Source: an uncultured Anaerolineae bacterium (lineage in GTDB: Bacteria > Chloroflexota > Anaerolineae > Aggregatilineales > Phototrophicaceae). Taken from it: DNA of 64,000 bases. The DNA lies in the NCBI GenBank assembly GCA_937944445.1, contig CALDYP010000045.1:1-64000 (forward strand), written 5' to 3'. Under the pieces are notes generated by a model. It was not told the DNA's origin, searched no databases, and saw only the letters and a list, made by a program, of their open reading frames with translations. Both the position numbers and the translations under genes were made by a program. This document shows, piece by piece, positions 49,963 to 58,648 of this stretch (position 1 is its first letter; each line of letters opens with the position of its first letter).

Positions 49963-51210
49963 TCAGGATGTGCCTTCATCGGGCAGCAAGCGGCGGAACA
50001 AACGGCTGACCGCGCGCATCACGACGTTGAAGCCCGGCTCGCCTTGTGGGGCTTCATCCTCGGCGACTACGGCGCTTTCGAGGTTCAAACCCACGCGCAG
50101 CAGCCCAACGCTCGTGGCGTAAGCCGGTGAACGCAGCGCGTCGGCGGTCCCAGTCAGGCGCTCGGGCTTGCCGATGCGCACCGGGCACTGTAGGAAGCGC
50201 GCGGCGATCTCTTGCATGCCCGGCAGCAGCGACGCGCCACCCGTCAGCACGGCGCCCGCCCGCAGCAGTTGGTCATACCCGCTGCGTTTGACCTCTTTCC
50301 GCACCTCTTCAAAGATTTCCTCAATGCGCGCTTCGATGACCCCCGCCATCTGATGGCGCGAGATTTCGCGCGGGGGGCTGTCGCCGAACGGTTCCACGAG
50401 GAACGTCTCCAACTGCGACACGGCGCGCGGCAGCGTGCTGCCATGTTGAAGTTTGACCGTCTCCGCCAGCGCAAACGGCACGTTCATCCAGTAGGTGAGG
50501 TCGTTGGTGACGTGGTTGCCGCCGATGGGGATCACCGCTGTGTGCCACACCGCGCCTTCGATCAGCACCGCGAGGTCTGTCGTGCCGCCGCCGATGTCGA
50601 TCACCACCACGCCCATCTCACGCTCTTGATCGGTCAGGACGGCTTCCGCTGCTGCCAGCGGGTTCAAGATGAACCGATCCACCTCCACGCCCGCCGAGGC
50701 CGTGGCCTGCTCGATGTTGCTCAGGCTGGTGCTGCCCGCGGTGATGATGTGCGCGTCCACCTCAAGGCGGAAGCAGTGCATCCCGATCGGGTTGCGCACG
50801 CCATCCTGCCCGTCGAGCGTGTAGCTGCGCGGGATGACGTGCAGGATCTCGCGGTTGTGGGGGATGGCAATGGTGCGCGCGGCGTCAAGGGCGCGGTCGA
50901 GATCCTCTTGGCGCACGCTACGCGAGCCGGTGATGCCCGTCATGCCGCGGCTGGTCATCGACTGGATGTGCCCGCCGGCCACGCTCACGAACGCGCGCTG
51001 AATTTGAAAGCCGCTGCTGCGCTCGGCTTTGTGGATGGAGGCCGACACTGCCCCAGACAACGCCATCACATCGTTGACGACGCCCTTCTTCATGCCTTTG
51101 CTCGGCTCGATGCCGAGGCCAACCACGTAAATATCATCGGCGCGCACTTCGCCAACGATCGTACAAATCTTGTGGGTTCCGATGTCAAGGCCGACGACGA
51201 TTTCGCTCAT
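49963..51210 (-). CDS. ftsA: Cell division protein FtsA
   Basis: The 415-residue actin-like ATPase starts MSEIVVGLDIGTHKICTIVG (phosphate 1 loop) and continues with a 1C domain (FVSVAGGHIQSM), phosphate 2 loop VVVIDIGGGTTDLAVL near 200, and VLTGGASLLPGM near 335 (adenosine site). The C-terminal FNVVMRAVSRLFRRLL is an amphipathic helix suited to membrane attachment, tethering FtsZ. The ATG at 51210 lies 10 bases after the ftsQ stop. A longer frame runs into ftsQ but lacks family similarity. Confidence 0.97.
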   Translation of the reverse strand: MSEIVVGLDIGTHKICTIVGEVRADDIYVVGLGIEPSKGMKKGVVNDVMALSGAVSASIHKAERSSGFQIQRAFVSVAGGHIQSMTSRGMTGITGSRSVRQEDLDRALDAARTIAIPHNREILHVIPRSYTLDGQDGVRNPIGMHCFRLEVDAHIITAGSTSLSNIEQATASAGVEVDRFILNPLAAAEAVLTDQEREMGVVVIDIGGGTTDLAVLIEGAVWHTAVIPIGGNHVTNDLTYWMNVPFALAETVKLQHGSTLPRAVSQLETFLVEPFGDSPPREISRHQMAGVIEARIEEIFEEVRKEVKRSGYDQLLRAGAVLTGGASLLPGMQEIAARFLQCPVRIGKPERLTGTADALRSPAYATSVGLLRVGLNLESAVVAEDEAPQGEPGFNVVMRAVSRLFRRLLPDEGTS

Positions 51211-51220
51211 GAACCGCGCT

Positions 51221-52054
51221 CTACGATCCCCATTGCTTGGTATAGTACGGATAGTCGGGGTCGGCCACGTTGACCTCCCCGGGTTGGATGCCGCGCGCCA
51301 CCAACTCCGCGGCAATCGCGCGGTAGATCGCCACTTTTTCGGCGATGTGCTGCCCCGTGCCCAGCCACACCTGCCAGCCGCCGGGGTCAACAAAGCCCAA
51401 GCCTTTGGCCGGCTCATAGCGCAGGCGGGTCACGGTTGGGATGAGCGTTTGCACTTGCAGCGCGCCCAACACCAGCTCCGGGCTGACGCGCCCGCGGTCG
51501 CTCATCGGCCCCTCTGGCACGAACTCCGAGGCCTGCACGACGAGCAGATCAGGCCGATCGACACGCTGCGCCATGATGCGCCCCTGCACATCGACCCACA
51601 CCGCCGCCCCGCCCTGCTCCCAGACGAGGGCCGGTTCGCGCTCTTCAACCACGATGTGCACCATCTGCGGCGGCCATGTGACCCGCACGCGCGCATCAGC
51701 GATGCTCGGCGAGCGCAGCAGGTTCTCACGCACTGCCTGCGGGTTCACCCAGAAGATGTGCATGTTGGCGATGTCCGCAAACGCGAACACCTCTTCTTTG
51801 GTCAGGTACTTCAGGCCGCCCACCGCGATGCTGCGCACGTAGAACACGCCCGACGTGTAGAAGAACACCAGCACCAGCGACAGCACGACGATGATCGCCG
51901 CGCTCACCCAACGCCAGCTAAAGCCCTTGTCGCGCGGGGCGCTGTGGTTGAGGGCGATCGGTTCGGTGCTGGGTGTGATGCGGCTGTCGCGCAGCACACC
52001 GGTGTAGCCTGTGCCGCGCTGCCGTCGTTCACGGCGGTTGCGTGTGCCTATCAT
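51221..52054 (-). CDS. ftsQ: Cell division protein FtsQ/DivIB
   Basis: The 277-residue protein has a basic cytoplasmic tail (about 1-48, MIGTRNRRERRQRG), one transmembrane helix (about 50-70) and an outer part beginning with a POTRA domain, VRSIAVGGLKYLTKEEVFAF, then LLRSPSIADARVRVTWPP and a beta domain. It links the Z-ring to the septal wall synthases. It lies between murB and ftsA, as usual in dcw clusters. Confidence 0.92.
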   Translation of the reverse strand: MIGTRNRRERRQRGTGYTGVLRDSRITPSTEPIALNHSAPRDKGFSWRWVSAAIIVVLSLVLVFFYTSGVFYVRSIAVGGLKYLTKEEVFAFADIANMHIFWVNPQAVRENLLRSPSIADARVRVTWPPQMVHIVVEEREPALVWEQGGAAVWVDVQGRIMAQRVDRPDLLVVQASEFVPEGPMSDRGRVSPELVLGALQVQTLIPTVTRLRYEPAKGLGFVDPGGWQVWLGTGQHIAEKVAIYRAIAAELVARGIQPGEVNVADPDYPYYTKQWGS

Positions 52055-52122
52055 CCCGCAAGCTCTGTCTGACTAGTCTTTCTTTTCAATCATAGTCTAT
52101 TGGGGGCACATGTGCAATTCAG

Positions 52123-53022
52123 TCACCACTCCCCGACGAACTGGATCTCCGGCTCCAGCCAGACGCCGCAGCGCTCTTGCACCACCTGTTGGACGTGTTC
52201 GATCAGCGCGCGGTAGTCGGCAGCGCGGGTGTGGCCGTCGCTCAGGAAGAAGTTGGCGTGCAGCGGCGAGACCTGCGCCGTGCCGATCTGACAGCCTTTG
52301 AGGCCGCACGCCTCGATGAGCCGCCCTGCGTAGTCGTTGGGGGGGTTCTTGAAGACGCTGCCGAGGCTCGCGCCCGTGGGCTGAGTGCGGCGGCGGTGGG
52401 CCGTGTATTCGGCCATGCGCGCGTGGATCGCGTCGGGGTCATCCGTTGTGAAGCGCAGGCGAACAGTCAGCACGAAGAATGGCGCGGGGTGATGCTTGAG
52501 CGCAGACGCGCGGTAGCCGAATTGCAGCCGTTCGGCCGGCCATGTCTCAATCGTGCCGTCGGCGTGGGCAATGCGCGCGTCTACGACGCTGGCCGCCATG
52601 TCTGAGCCGTGCGCGCCCGCGTTGTTCACCAGCGCCCCGCCGAGCGTGCCCGGCACGCCGATGGCCCATTCAAAGCCGCGCCAGCCGCGCGCCGCCGCTG
52701 CCCGCGCCAGCGCCAGCAGGCCTGTCCCGGCCCGCGCCGTCACCGTGCCATCGGCCTGCCAGTCGAAGCCGGCTGCGCGGTTGACGATCACCAGCCCACG
52801 CACGCCCGCATCGCTCACGAGGATGTTGGCCCCACCGCCGATCACGCGGACGGGCACGCCCGCTTGCAGCGCCGCGCTGAAGAGCGCCACGAGCTGATCG
52901 TCCGTCGTCGCGCTGTCAGCCACGAAGAGGTAATCCGCTGGCCCGCCGATGCGCGCCGCGGTGTACTTGCCGATGGGCTGCTGCTGCGGCAACCCCGCCG
53001 CGATCTGCGCCCAACTGGTCAT
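52123..53022 (-). CDS. murB: UDP-N-acetylenolpyruvoylglucosamine reductase (MurB)
   Basis: The 299-residue FAD enzyme reduces enolpyruvyl-UDP-GlcNAc to UDP-MurNAc. FAD-domain motifs are PIGKYTAARIGGPADYLFVA, VIGGGANILVSDAGVRG and the catalytic-side WAIGVPGTLGGALVNNAGAH; the substrate domain has FGYRASALK, GASLGSVFKNPPNDYAGRLI (serine proton donor) and SPLHANFF. The absence of the extra loop with Tyr and the short C-terminus indicate the type II form. The ATG overlaps the murC stop as TGATG; a GTG one codon upstream is possible. Confidence 0.96.
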   Translation of the reverse strand: MTSWAQIAAGLPQQQPIGKYTAARIGGPADYLFVADSATTDDQLVALFSAALQAGVPVRVIGGGANILVSDAGVRGLVIVNRAAGFDWQADGTVTARAGTGLLALARAAAARGWRGFEWAIGVPGTLGGALVNNAGAHGSDMAASVVDARIAHADGTIETWPAERLQFGYRASALKHHPAPFFVLTVRLRFTTDDPDAIHARMAEYTAHRRRTQPTGASLGSVFKNPPNDYAGRLIEACGLKGCQIGTAQVSPLHANFFLSDGHTRAADYRALIEHVQQVVQERCGVWLEPEIQFVGEW

Positions 53023-54386
53023 CACAAGCCCCCCCGCGCCGCGAGGAACTGCTCACCGATTTGGGGGGCGTCGCCCGCGCTCATGATCAAGATCACCGCC
53101 GGCGCGGTGACTTCTGCGATCAAGGCCTGCGCCGTCGCGTGCAGGTCGCCGGTGGCGCGCGCATCCGGGTGCTGCATGCGCGCTACGACGTCGCGGCTGT
53201 GGACACGATCCGTGAACGCCTCGCGCGCAGGGAAGATGTCGGTTACGAGCGCGTGGTGGGCGCGGTCGAAGGCGCGCGCGTACTCGTCGCGCAGCTCCAG
53301 TGTGCGCGAGAAGGTGTGCGGCTGCCAGACCGCCCACAGCGTATGCTCCGGGTAGCGCTGCCGCGCCGCCTCAATCGTCGTGGCAATCGCGGTCGGGTGG
53401 TGCGCGTAGTCGTCGATGACGATCACGCCGTCCGCCTCGCCTTTGACCTCGAAGCGGCGGCCTGTCCCGCGGAAGGTCGCCAGCGCCGCCAGCCCATCCC
53501 GCAGCGGCACGCCGTAGGCTGCTGCTGCCAGCGCCGCCCCCAGCGCGTTGAGCGCGTTGTGCTGCCCGTAAACCCTCACAACGGCCTCGGCGGCGGGGTC
53601 GTCGCCGTGGCAGACGTCAAACCGCATCTCATCGCCCGCATAACGTAGATCACGGGCGCGCCACTCGCCCCCGCTCAAGCCGTAGGTCACGACTGGCGCA
53701 GGGCTGACCGCGGCCAGCCGCCGCGCGTCGCCCTCCGCACAGACGATGAGCCGCCCGTCAGGGTCGAGCTGGCGCACGAACGCTTCAAAGCTGGCGATCA
53801 TCGCGTCATACGTTGGGAAGAAGTCGGGGTGGTCGTACTCAAGGCTGGTCACGAGCGCCACGTATGGCCGCAGGCCGTGGAACATGTTGTCGTATTCGTC
53901 TGCCTCGATCACGAAGGCGCGGCCTACGCCGTGACGCGCGTTGTCGCCAGTGTTGGCCAACACGCCGCCCACGATGTAAGAGGGGTCGTGACCAGTCGCC
54001 CGCAGGATGTGTGCCAGCATGGCGCTAGTGGTGGTCTTGCCGTGCGTGCCGGCGACGGCCAGCGTCTGCCGCCCATCCAGCAGCGCCGCCAACATCTCGG
54101 AACGCTTCAAGACGGGCACGCCGCGCTCGTGGGCGGCGCGCACCTCTGGGTTGTCGGGCTGTACCGCCGACGAGATGATGACCGCCTGCGCCGCGCCGAT
54201 CTGCCCCGCGGCGTGCCCGATGAACACCCGCGCCCCCGCCGCCGCCAACTGGCGCGTGAGAGCGTTCTCCGCCCGGTCAGAGCCGGTGACGGTATACCCC
54301 TGTTGGAGCATCACCCGCGCGATGGCCGACATCCCAAAGCCGCCCACGCCCACGAAGTGCACTGGCTGGTCGAGCGAAAAGCGCAT
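53022..54386 (-). CDS. murC: UDP-N-acetylmuramate-L-alanine ligase (MurC)
   Basis: The 454-residue enzyme adds L-alanine to UDP-MurNAc. It begins with VHFVGVGGFGMSAIARVM (UDP-binding loop), has the ATP site AVAGTHGKTTTSAMLAHIL near residue 105, the metal-binding EADEYDNMFH near 165, SLEYDHPDFFPTYDAM and a C-terminal DDYAHHPTAIATTIEAAR near 325. Its stop overlaps murB and it follows a pair of CvpA-like genes by 6 bases. Confidence 0.97.
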   Translation of the reverse strand: MRFSLDQPVHFVGVGGFGMSAIARVMLQQGYTVTGSDRAENALTRQLAAAGARVFIGHAAGQIGAAQAVIISSAVQPDNPEVRAAHERGVPVLKRSEMLAALLDGRQTLAVAGTHGKTTTSAMLAHILRATGHDPSYIVGGVLANTGDNARHGVGRAFVIEADEYDNMFHGLRPYVALVTSLEYDHPDFFPTYDAMIASFEAFVRQLDPDGRLIVCAEGDARRLAAVSPAPVVTYGLSGGEWRARDLRYAGDEMRFDVCHGDDPAAEAVVRVYGQHNALNALGAALAAAAYGVPLRDGLAALATFRGTGRRFEVKGEADGVIVIDDYAHHPTAIATTIEAARQRYPEHTLWAVWQPHTFSRTLELRDEYARAFDRAHHALVTDIFPAREAFTDRVHSRDVVARMQHPDARATGDLHATAQALIAEVTAPAVILIMSAGDAPQIGEQFLAARGGL

Positions 54387-54392
54387 AGGCGG

Positions 54393-54923
54393 CTACAGCA
54401 AGACGAAGACGATGAACAGCATCACGATCACGATCACCGCCAGCAGGTCGCCCGTTCCGCTCGCGCCGCCGCCCACCAACACCAGCGGGATCGTGTTGAT
54501 GTTCTGCGCGCTGGGGCTGTTGACGGCGGGCGCAGTGATGAACTGCTGGAAGGGGTATTCGTTGATGTCCAGCAGATACCAGATGCCCCCGCCCAACAGG
54601 TAACCGTTCAAAAAGCCGACCACCGCGCCGAGCACCCCCGCGCCGAGGTTGTTGCGCGCGCGCGCCTGCACCCCGCGCAGCTCACGGTTTTGATAGACGG
54701 TGAAGGTGATAAACAGCAGGATGGCCAATTCGATCAAGAAGATCTGCTCACGCGGCAGCGTGAAGAACAACAGCCCGCGCGTGGCGTTGTCGAACTGCAA
54801 GATGGCGAACATGGCCAGCAGCAGCCCGCCCGTCGCCACCAGCTCTTGGTTCCACCCGCGCAGGAAGCCGATGATGCCGAAGGCCAGCGCGAAAATCCAC
54901 ATCATCGAGTAGAGTTCAACCAT
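54393..54923 (-). CDS. CvpA-like membrane protein, copy 2 of a tandem pair
   Basis: The 176-residue protein has about four hydrophobic helices. The N-terminus MVELYSMMWIFALAFGIIGF with LRGWNQELVATGG matches the CvpA/colicin V production fold (short helix, RGW/RGF turn, long helix). It shares with its neighbour the motifs FDNATRG, GAVVGFLNGYLLGGGIWYLL and DINEYP, so the two are paralogues. A variable outward-facing loop precedes the last helix. It lies between the second CvpA-like gene and murC in the dcw cluster, implying an envelope role that is not known. Confidence 0.75.
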   Translation of the reverse strand: MVELYSMMWIFALAFGIIGFLRGWNQELVATGGLLLAMFAILQFDNATRGLLFFTLPREQIFLIELAILLFITFTVYQNRELRGVQARARNNLGAGVLGAVVGFLNGYLLGGGIWYLLDINEYPFQQFITAPAVNSPSAQNINTIPLVLVGGGASGTGDLLAVIVIVMLFIVFVLL

Positions 54924-54936
54924 GTGCGCCCCTCCT

Positions 54937-55485
54937 CTAGATCAACGCTAAGACGACGATGAACAGCGCCACCACCGCCAGCGACAGCAGATCGCCGTTG
55001 GTTCCGTTGTTCGTCAACACGTAGAGCGGCAAGTTGGCGATGGCCGAGGCGCTGGCCGTACCCGGCGGCGGGGCGACGATATAGGGCGCAAGCGGGTACT
55101 GCCCGTTGGGCAGGCGGTTGATGTCCAGCAGATACCAGATCGTGCCGCCGATGAGGTAGCCGTTGGCGAAGCCCACCAGCGCCCCCAGCGCGCGCGTCTG
55201 CAGCGGATCGCGGTTGTCTTGGCGCTGCCCCGTCTGGCGACCGATGCGGTCGTCATAGGCCAACCCCACGATGATCAAGAACAGGATCGTCTGGATGTAG
55301 AAGCGCTGATCGTTGGGGAACGCCAGCAAAACTTGCCCACGGATGACGTTGTCAAACTGGAACAAGCCAAACAAGCCGAGCATGATGCCCGCCATCGAGA
55401 TGATTTCTTTCGTCCAGCCGCGCCGCCAGCCCAACACCCCGAAGATGATCGCCAGCGCCCACACCAGAATGTTTAGTTCGATCAC
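54937..55485 (-). CDS. CvpA-like membrane protein, copy 1 of a tandem pair
   Basis: The 182-residue protein parallels the preceding entry: MIELNILVWALAIIFGVLGW with RRGWTKEIISMAGI, FDNVIRG, GALVGFANGYLIGGTIWYLL and DINRLP, with four hydrophobic helices. A basic loop (RIGRQTGQRQDNRDP) follows helix 3. GTG at 55485 overlaps the murG stop as GTGA, so it is translationally coupled to murG. Function unknown; co-expression with murG and murC suggests a part in wall precursor handling or septum assembly. Confidence 0.75.
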   Translation of the reverse strand: MIELNILVWALAIIFGVLGWRRGWTKEIISMAGIMLGLFGLFQFDNVIRGQVLLAFPNDQRFYIQTILFLIIVGLAYDDRIGRQTGQRQDNRDPLQTRALGALVGFANGYLIGGTIWYLLDINRLPNGQYPLAPYIVAPPPGTASASAIANLPLYVLTNNGTNGDLLSLAVVALFIVVLALI

Positions 55486-56579
55486 GTCTCGTCACCCGCC
55501 AACCGGATCAACTCCTGCGCCAGCGCCGCCGCGCCCTCACGGGCTACGCTGCGGGCGGCTGCGCGCATTGCTTCCCATTGTACCGTATCTTGCAGCAGTC
55601 TGCGGAGTGTAGGCAGAAGCTGCTCAGCCATGTGCTCATCGTTCAGGCGGATGGCCGCGCCGCGCTCTGCCAGCCAGTCGGCGTTGGTGCGTTGATAGCG
55701 CCATGCGTGCGGATAGGGCACGAGCACCGCCGGCAGCCCAAAATGGGGCAGTTCCCCCAGCGCGCTGGCCCCCGCGCGGCACACCGCCACATCCGCTGCC
55801 GCCAGCGCCAGCGCCATCTCGGCGTGCAGGTAGCTGAAGGGGTGATAGTGCGGGTGCGGCGGCGTGGCGGCCTGTGACCGTTCCCAGTCGAGCGTGCCCG
55901 TCACGTGGATCACCTGCACGCCGTCGGCCAGCAGCTCGGGCAGGATGGCCTCCAGCGCTTGGTTGATGCTGCGCGCGCCGCGGCTGCCGCCGAAGACGAG
56001 CAGCGTCCGCCGCTGCGGGTCAAGCTTGAAGTGCGCTTGCCCGGCGGCGCGCGTGGCGGTCAGCATCGATTGGCGCAGCGGGTAGCCCGTGACGACCGTC
56101 TGCCTCGGCTTGAAATAGCGCTGCGACGCCTCAACCGTGACGGCTACGCGCGGCCCCAACTTGGCGAGGTATTGGATCGTCTGGCCGGGTTCGACGTCCG
56201 GCAGGTAGACCAGCATCGGCACGCGCCGCGCCCACGCCGCCAGCGCCACCGGCACGTTGGGCCAGCCGCCCGTCAGCAGGATGGCCTGCGGGCGCTGCTG
56301 TTGGATCAAGCGCGCGGCCTGCGCCACGCCCAGCGCGATCTGGCCGAGGCTGCGCGCCGCCCGCAGCGCCCCCACCCCATTGAGTGGCCCCGCGCTCACC
56401 TCGGCGTAGTGGTCGAGCTGCGCGTCGCTCTGCGCAATGAGCGGGCGCTCAAAGCCATCGGTTGAGCCGACAAAGGTGATCGTGTGGGGCTGGCCGCCCT
56501 TACGCAGCGCCTCCACGACGGCCAGTGCGGGATAGATGTGTCCGCCCGTCCCGCCAGCGCCGATCAGCAGTCGCGCCAT
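55482..56579 (-). CDS. murG: UDP-GlcNAc:lipid I N-acetylglucosaminyltransferase (MurG)
   Basis: The 365-residue GT-B enzyme makes lipid II at the inner membrane face. The start MARLLIGAGGTGGHIYPALA holds the first G-loop; LTGGWPNVPVALAAW and a second loop LVFGGSRGARSINQAL (near 190) follow, then the UDP-GlcNAc region AAADVAVCRAGASALGELPH and LPAVLVPYPHA. The ATG has GGAG 7 bases upstream. Its first 80 bases overlap the end of ftsW in another frame, an unusually long overlap. Confidence 0.97.
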   Translation of the reverse strand: MARLLIGAGGTGGHIYPALAVVEALRKGGQPHTITFVGSTDGFERPLIAQSDAQLDHYAEVSAGPLNGVGALRAARSLGQIALGVAQAARLIQQQRPQAILLTGGWPNVPVALAAWARRVPMLVYLPDVEPGQTIQYLAKLGPRVAVTVEASQRYFKPRQTVVTGYPLRQSMLTATRAAGQAHFKLDPQRRTLLVFGGSRGARSINQALEAILPELLADGVQVIHVTGTLDWERSQAATPPHPHYHPFSYLHAEMALALAAADVAVCRAGASALGELPHFGLPAVLVPYPHAWRYQRTNADWLAERGAAIRLNDEHMAEQLLPTLRRLLQDTVQWEAMRAAARSVAREGAAALAQELIRLAGDET

Positions 56580-57744
56580 ATTGTCTCCGTTGTGTGGTTG
56601 CGCCACGCTGAGCCGAGACCCGCGCCACGCTCAAAATCAACCCGAAGCCTACCATCAACACCAACAAGGCCGAGCCGCCGTAGCTGATGAAGGGCAGCGG
56701 CAGCCCCGACGAGGGGATGACCGCGGTCATCACGGCGATGTTCATCAGCGACTGAATGGCCACCCACGACGTCAACCCCGCCACCAACAGCGACCCGAAC
56801 GGGTCCACCGCCCGCCGTGCGATCTGAAAGCCGCGGATGATATACGCCACGAACAAGCCCACCACCACCACCGCGCCCATCACGCCCAGCTCCTCGCCGA
56901 TCACAGCAAAGATGCTGTCCGTGTGGGGCGCGGGCAGCGACTCAATCTTCTGCTCGCTCTGGCCGAGGCCGCGCCCCAGCCACCCGCCGTTGACGAACGC
57001 GATGATCGCCTGTTGAGTGTGGTAGTTGTTGCGCATCGGGTCTTGCAGGCCGATCAAGTAGCTGTTGACGCGGTCTTGGGCGTAGGGCGTCGCCTGCACC
57101 ACGCCCAAGCCGATCACCCCCGCCACAGTAAAGCCGACGATGAGGTAGACCAGCCGCGCGCCAGACAGGAAAAACATGATGAACGCCGTCAACGCGATGA
57201 TGACCGCCGAGCTGAGATCCGGCTGCAGCGCCACCGGCACGATCACGACGCCGGTGATGACGCCGAACAAGATCATCCCGACCAGCGTATCCGGGCGGGC
57301 GTTCTTGGCGCTCAACCACGCGGCCATGTAGATCACCGTGGCCAGCGTCGCCAGCTCGCCGGGCTGCAAGCGCCCAGCAATCAGCGAGCGGCGCGCGCCG
57401 AACGTCGTATCGCCCAGCGCCAACACGCCGACCATGACGACGATCGTCCCGAACAGAATGAGCGGCGCGAACCGCTTCCAGAAGCGATAATCGACCACCG
57501 CGAACACCGTCGCCGCCGCGCCGCCGATCAGCACGTTGCGCAGTTGATCCATGAACAACTGCTGATTCCAGTAGAACGTTGTGCTGTAGACCATCATCGA
57601 GCCAATCGTCAGCAACACGCCGACGATGAGCAGCATCGGCTTGTCCAGCGTGGCCCACAAGCCCAGCCGTTCCTCGCGCTTCACCTCGCCAGACGGCGCG
57701 GCTGACCGCCTGCGGGGCGTCGTTTCCAATGTTCGATCTGTCAT
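56500..57744 (-). CDS. ftsW: Septal peptidoglycan polymerase FtsW (SEDS family)
   Basis: The 414-residue protein has ten transmembrane helices after a basic N-terminal tail. SEDS features include GRLQPGELATLATVIYMAAW, LQPDLSSAVIIALTAF with the catalytic-site aspartate, GGWLGRGLGQSEQKIESLPA, PHTDSIFAVIGEELG and SSGLPLPFISYGGSALLVLM. The last 40 residues are an Arg-rich cytoplasmic tail that runs over the start of murG. It is first in the segment to the left of the DUF4058 gene; the start at 57744 has AAGG upstream. A longer in-frame start is unlikely because it would run into the divergent gene's leader. Confidence 0.95.
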   Translation of the reverse strand: MTDRTLETTPRRRSAAPSGEVKREERLGLWATLDKPMLLIVGVLLTIGSMMVYSTTFYWNQQLFMDQLRNVLIGGAAATVFAVVDYRFWKRFAPLILFGTIVVMVGVLALGDTTFGARRSLIAGRLQPGELATLATVIYMAAWLSAKNARPDTLVGMILFGVITGVVIVPVALQPDLSSAVIIALTAFIMFFLSGARLVYLIVGFTVAGVIGLGVVQATPYAQDRVNSYLIGLQDPMRNNYHTQQAIIAFVNGGWLGRGLGQSEQKIESLPAPHTDSIFAVIGEELGVMGAVVVVGLFVAYIIRGFQIARRAVDPFGSLLVAGLTSWVAIQSLMNIAVMTAVIPSSGLPLPFISYGGSALLVLMVGFGLILSVARVSAQRGATTQRRQYGATADRRWRDGRTHLSRTGRRGGAA

Positions 57745-57791
57745 GCGCTGTGACCTTCTCGTGTTCCCACGTTGAGTATAGCCGAATGCCT

Positions 57792-57797
57792 TATAAT
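57792..57797 (+). promoter_or_regulatory. -10 box for the DUF4058 gene
   Basis: A perfect TATAAT lies 32 bases upstream of the ATG. TTGAGT 14 bases upstream is the only -35 candidate and the spacing is short. Confidence 0.45.
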
Positions 57798-57828
57798 GGG
57801 CAAAAGGCAGACAGGCGGAGCACCGGAG

Positions 57829-58641
57829 ATGAGCCGCAGCAACCCCTATCGCGGCGTCAACGCTCATTTGAACAGTTGGCTGCAACAAGACGACCGCTGG
57901 CGCGACTTCCACACGGTCTACCTCGCTTACTTGCGCAACACGCTGGCGCAGGCGCTCACAGGGCGCGGCTACCGTGTCACGGTCGAGCGATCAATTCAGC
58001 TTCGGATTGACCTGCCAACCCGCCCCAAACAGCCCGATCTGATCGTGCTCGACCCACAGGAACGCCCGACACAGCCCAGCGCGTATGTGGTTCCTGCCTC
58101 AGCGCAAGTGATGAACTTGCACGAACTGCTCCTGCAAGATGACCCAGAAGACGAGCCGAGCGCAATAGCGGTCTATCATGCCTCTGGGCGGGTTGTGTTG
58201 TGGTTTGAGTTGCTTTCCCCTACCAACAAGGCTCCGTCTGGCGGGTTCGATGTCTACGCACTCAAGCGCCGCCAAATCCTGCAATCGGACATCGCTTTTG
58301 TGGAGCTTGACCTACTGCACGAGCAGCCACCAGCCTACAAACAGCTCCCAACGGTCACATCGTTTCGCCTCGTCGTCGTTCCGCCCGCATGGGGCGAGCC
58401 ACGCCAGACTTGGCTGTTTCACTTTGAGGTTGATGAGCCGCTGCCGTCCCCCAGCGTGCCCATTGTAACAGGCGAGACGATCACGCTCCCATTAGAAGAG
58501 GTCTATCAGCGCGTCTTTGTCGAGAGCGCTTACGACGCAGATTTGGACTACACGCAGCTTCCGCTTCACTTTGAGCGCTACTCACCGGCGGCACAAGAGG
58601 CCGTCCGCGCGGTGATGCGCCGCGCTCAGTCGACGGCGTGA
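57829..58641 (+). CDS. DUF4058-family protein
   Basis: The 270-residue soluble protein has the DUF4058 plan: an N-terminal NPYRGVNAHLNSWLQQDDRW followed by RDFHTVYLAYLRNTLAQAL, RGYRVTVERSIQLRIDLP, a strand-rich central region with VVLWFELLSPTNKAPSGG, RRQILQSDIAFVELDLLH and FHFEVDEPLPSPSVPIV. The SPTNK, RR and ELDLL elements resemble the core of a restriction-endonuclease-like fold, but no function is established for the family. The start has GGCGGAG 8 bases upstream. It lies on the plus strand between ftsW and murD, splitting an otherwise co-directional dcw cluster, so it looks like an insertion. Confidence 0.85.
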   Translation: MSRSNPYRGVNAHLNSWLQQDDRWRDFHTVYLAYLRNTLAQALTGRGYRVTVERSIQLRIDLPTRPKQPDLIVLDPQERPTQPSAYVVPASAQVMNLHELLLQDDPEDEPSAIAVYHASGRVVLWFELLSPTNKAPSGGFDVYALKRRQILQSDIAFVELDLLHEQPPAYKQLPTVTSFRLVVVPPAWGEPRQTWLFHFEVDEPLPSPSVPIVTGETITLPLEEVYQRVFVESAYDADLDYTQLPLHFERYSPAAQEAVRAVMRRAQSTA

Positions 58642-58648
58642 CGCACGC

